Assembly (NCBI RefSeq): GCF_000374805.1 | Contig: NZ_KB895334.1 | Location: forward strand, 1 to 64,000 | DNA: 64,000 nucleotides | Origin: Chitiniphilus shinanonensis DSM 23277 | GTDB lineage: Bacteria; Pseudomonadota; Gammaproteobacteria; Burkholderiales; Chitinibacteraceae | Direction of reading: 5' to 3' | Shown here: in pieces, positions 60,794 to 64,000 of the stretch | Layout of the letters: every line of letters starts with the position of its first letter | Numbering within the stretch: the first letter of the stretch is position 1 | Notes under the pieces: generated by a model | The model's database searches: none | Told to the model about the DNA's origin: nothing | The model's input: only the letters and a program-made list of their open reading frames with translations | Program-made: the position numbers and the translations under genes

Positions 60794-62017
60794 CGCTGGT
60801 ACTCCCTGCGTGAGCCAAGGCGGCAAGATGGTCGGCCCATGCCTGCATGATCTCGCGCCGCTCGTTTAACAACAGGGCCTTGTTGTACGTAGCCCGCACC
60901 CGGTTGCTTTCAACATGCGCCAGTTGGCGTTCGATGGCGTCCGGTCGGAAGCCCTGTTCGTTGGCCCATGTTGAAAAGGTGGTGCGCCAGCAGTGCGGTG
61001 TCGTGCGCTCGCCGAGGTTCATGTCCCGCATCGCGTAGGTCAGCCGGTTCGGTGTCGTGAAGCCTTCGCCGCTACGATGTGGAAACAGGTAGCGCCCAGC
61101 CCCAGTGATGGGGCGTAGCTCTTCAAGCAGCTTTAGGACTGGCTCGGAGAGCGGCGATACGTGGTCGCGCCGCGCTTTCATCTTGGCTGCCGGCCGCCGC
61201 CATAGCTTCCCCTCGGTGTCGAACTCGCTCCACTCCGCATCGGCGGCCTCGCCGGGGCGGCAAGCGGTGAACGCAATGAGGCGAAGACAAAGGGCCGTCT
61301 CGGGATAGCCTCTGTAGGCACGCAGCGCGCGATAGAAGGCGCGAATCTGGTCGGCCGTCAGCACGGCCTTGCTTTGGCTCGACGGAATTTTCAGCAGGCC
61401 ACGCAGACCGGGGATGGGGTTGGAGTCAACGAGTCCCCTCACGACTGCGTGCTGGAAAATCGCCGACAGGTCTCCTTTGACGTGGATGCCCGCCCAGGCG
61501 CCGTATGCCTTGCATGCCTCCAAGATTGGCCGGATTTCTTTGGCGCTAATCTCGGTGATGGGTAGATCATCGAGCTTGGGGGCGAGGTACTTCCGAATGC
61601 GGGACTCCTTCGCCCGGTAGGAGCCCAGCGTATAGCTCGCCTTCACCTCGGCCAGATATGCGGCGGAGACCTTGGCAAACGAGATTTCCAGGGCCAGGGC
61701 CTCGGCGTGCTTGCGGGCTGCTGCGGCGTCGATGTTGCGCTGCCGCTCGTCCTTGCGATGCTGAGAAGGATTGATGCCTTGTTTCGCCAGATCACGAGCT
61801 GCATCGCGAGCTGCGCGTGCATCGGCTAGGCCAACCTCTGGATAGGAGCCGACAGCGAACAGGTTCTCCTTCCCGTTGAGCCGGAACTTCCAGCGCCACA
61901 GCTTGCTGCCTGAGGGCTGAATCAACAGGAAAAGACCGCCGCCGTCGCTGAGCTTGTAGGCTTCGCGTCTGGCTTGGCGGTCCTGATCTTGGCGTCACTG
62001 AGAAGGTCTTTGGGCAT
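60780..62017 (-). pseudogene. P4-type tyrosine integrase with frameshift near the N-terminus
   Basis: The natural start is the ATG at 62017, giving MPKDLLSDAKIRTAKPDAKP; the continuation YKLSDGGGLFLLIQPSGSKL is in another frame. A single missing base near 61958-61962 explains this. The rest (to 60780) is intact: the DUF4102-type arm-binding domain, then the catalytic domain with TACRPGEAADAEW, HCWRTTFSTWANEQG and the nucleophile tyrosine in RVRATYNKALLL. A shortened protein could start at TTG 61925. It is read inward from the right border. Confidence 0.8.
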
Positions 62018-62044
62018 CCTGGGGGCTCCGTCAAGAGAGTGGCG

Positions 62045-62086
62045 TACCCCCACTCAACTCGGCTCATACCCCAAAGACTACCCCAA
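62045..62086. promoter_or_regulatory. right integrase arm-site cluster
   Basis: TACCCCCA at 62045 and TACCCCAA at 62067 and 62079, in the same orientation as the left cluster. They lie just upstream of the integrase start. The remaining bases to 62215 show only CTGAAC/GTTCAG-type repeats. Confidence 0.5.
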
Positions 62087-62215
62087 ATTTTCCTGGAATG
62101 CCATGAACACTACTGAACCTCGCTGAACATTGAATCTGCTGAAAACAAAAGCAAAATCAACATGTTGGCGCATTGTTGTGGTTCATGGAGGTTCAGCAAG
62201 GTTCAGCAAACCGAG

Positions 62216-63307
<1,092 letters not shown>

Positions 63308-63465
63308 GGTGCATTCCCGGAAAAAGGTGGATCGCGCCGTGGCGATCTCGGACAGGCGCGATTCTACCACCCGCGCGTCGCCCTGCCCGGCACGTACTGA
63401 CAGGACGCCCGCGGCGGGCCACAATCCTGTCGGCAACGCCGGCCCCACACATCCACCGCCACACC

Positions 63466-64000
63466 ATGGCCCTGCTCACCACCGTCGCAGAACAAGCCCG
63501 CGCCTTGCTGGCCGATCAACGCCCGCTCGATGCCTATCGTCTGGTCCTCGCGGCGCTGGACCACGCTCCCGGCGATCCGCTGCTGGCGCGGCTGGCCGGC
63601 GCCTGTTCCCAGACGCTGGGCGATGCGGTACAGGCCGAGCGCTGGTGGCGGCTGGCGCTGCAAGGGCAGCCGGATAACGCGGATCTCCATTTCAATCTGG
63701 CGCAGTTGCTGGAATCGGGCGGGCGCAACGCCGAGGCGTCGGCGCACTGGCGCCGCGCCGCCGAACTGGCGCCCGACGATGTGGAGGTCCAGGCGCGCCA
63801 CGGCCTGGCGCTGGCCGCGCTCGGCCAGGATGACGCCGCGCTGCCGGCGCTACGCGCCGGGCTCCAGGCATCCGAGCCCGCGCCGGTCCACCTGGCGCTC
63901 GCCGACCTGCTGGCGCGACGCGGCGAAGTACAGGCCGCCGAGCAGCATTTCCGCCAGGCCATCGCACTCGTCCCGGACGACGCCGTGGCGCCCGCCAACC
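63466..64000 (+). CDS. TPR-repeat protein (partial, runs off the window)
   Basis: An open frame of 178 codons to the window end with no stop, [20 protein letters not shown] at the start. Helical pairs of TPR type repeat about every 34 residues ([60 protein letters not shown]). Family members often belong to larger sulfotransferase or glycosyltransferase proteins; the C-terminus needed to tell is outside the window. It diverges from ychF. Confidence 0.8.
   Translation, partial: MALLTTVAEQARALLADQRPLDAYRLVLAALDHAPGDPLLARLAGACSQTLGDAVQAERWWRLALQGQPDNADLHFNLAQLLESGGRNAEASAHWRRAAELAPDDVEVQARHGLALAALGQDDAALPALRAGLQASEPAPVHLALADLLARRGEVQAAEQHFRQAIALVPDDAVAPAN

Noticed and set aside
62018-62215. tRNA gene as integration target
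   Set aside because: No cloverleaf-forming sequence was found near either border; the only matching end repeat is in ychF.

Overview
The window is GC-rich chromosomal DNA, most likely from a betaproteobacterium of the Rhodocyclales type. The pointers are the hemC-hemD-hemX-hemY cluster, CNP1-like and UbiK proteins, glnK-amtB behind a sigma-54 promoter, class III ribonucleotide reductase under FNR/NrdR-type sites, and small dispersed palindromic repeats between genes. The taxonomic call is inference; there is no rRNA in the window.

Core chromosome, 1-31.4 kb. In order: amtB and glnK (ammonium uptake and its PII regulator), ubiK, a GNAT acetyltransferase, rnpB (RNase P RNA), a small membrane protein, pyrC and tusA, a CDF metal exporter, a CNP1-like periplasmic protein, glycerate kinase, proB, msrQ, a two-gene YjjP/YjjB exporter, an anaerobic ribonucleotide reductase locus in which the glycyl-radical domain is a separate 59-residue gene (nrdD, radical subunit, nrdG), a SulP transporter, catalase, hemCDXY, sixA, ppk, yggX, an OmpA-like lipoprotein, and a diguanylate cyclase with five sensor repeats at an exact 387-bp period. 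Several gaps hold repeats: four copies of a CACAGAGA-type inverted repeat, two copies of a 112-bp palindrome, one 267-bp compound palindrome and a tandem duplication before glycerate kinase.

Integrated plasmid-like element, about 31.43-62.23 kb. It lies between the diguanylate cyclase terminator and the 3' end of ychF. An imperfect 17-bp direct repeat matching the ychF 3' end, and clusters of three TACCCC motifs at both ends, support these borders. From the left it carries: an operon with two HAD-fold proteins (one HAD-SAK) and a DEDDh exonuclease; a minus-strand defence-type block (PHP-ATPase of TrlF type, type IIG-like restriction-modification enzyme, serine resolvase); a mobilization region (MobC, relaxase-primase, putative oriT, TraK/L/M); a plus-strand operon with DotA/TraY, secreted proteins and an M23 peptidase, ending in two degenerate HAD-SAK-like proteins; a KfrA region; and a replication module (RepA, seven 17-bp iterons, perfect DnaA box, AT-rich repeats, AlpA). 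The tyrosine integrase at the right end has an apparent one-base deletion near its start. No VirB4, VirD4 or other secretion core gene is visible, so the element looks mobilizable and perhaps replicative rather than fully self-transmissible.

Core chromosome, 62.2-64 kb: ychF and the start of a TPR protein that leaves the window.
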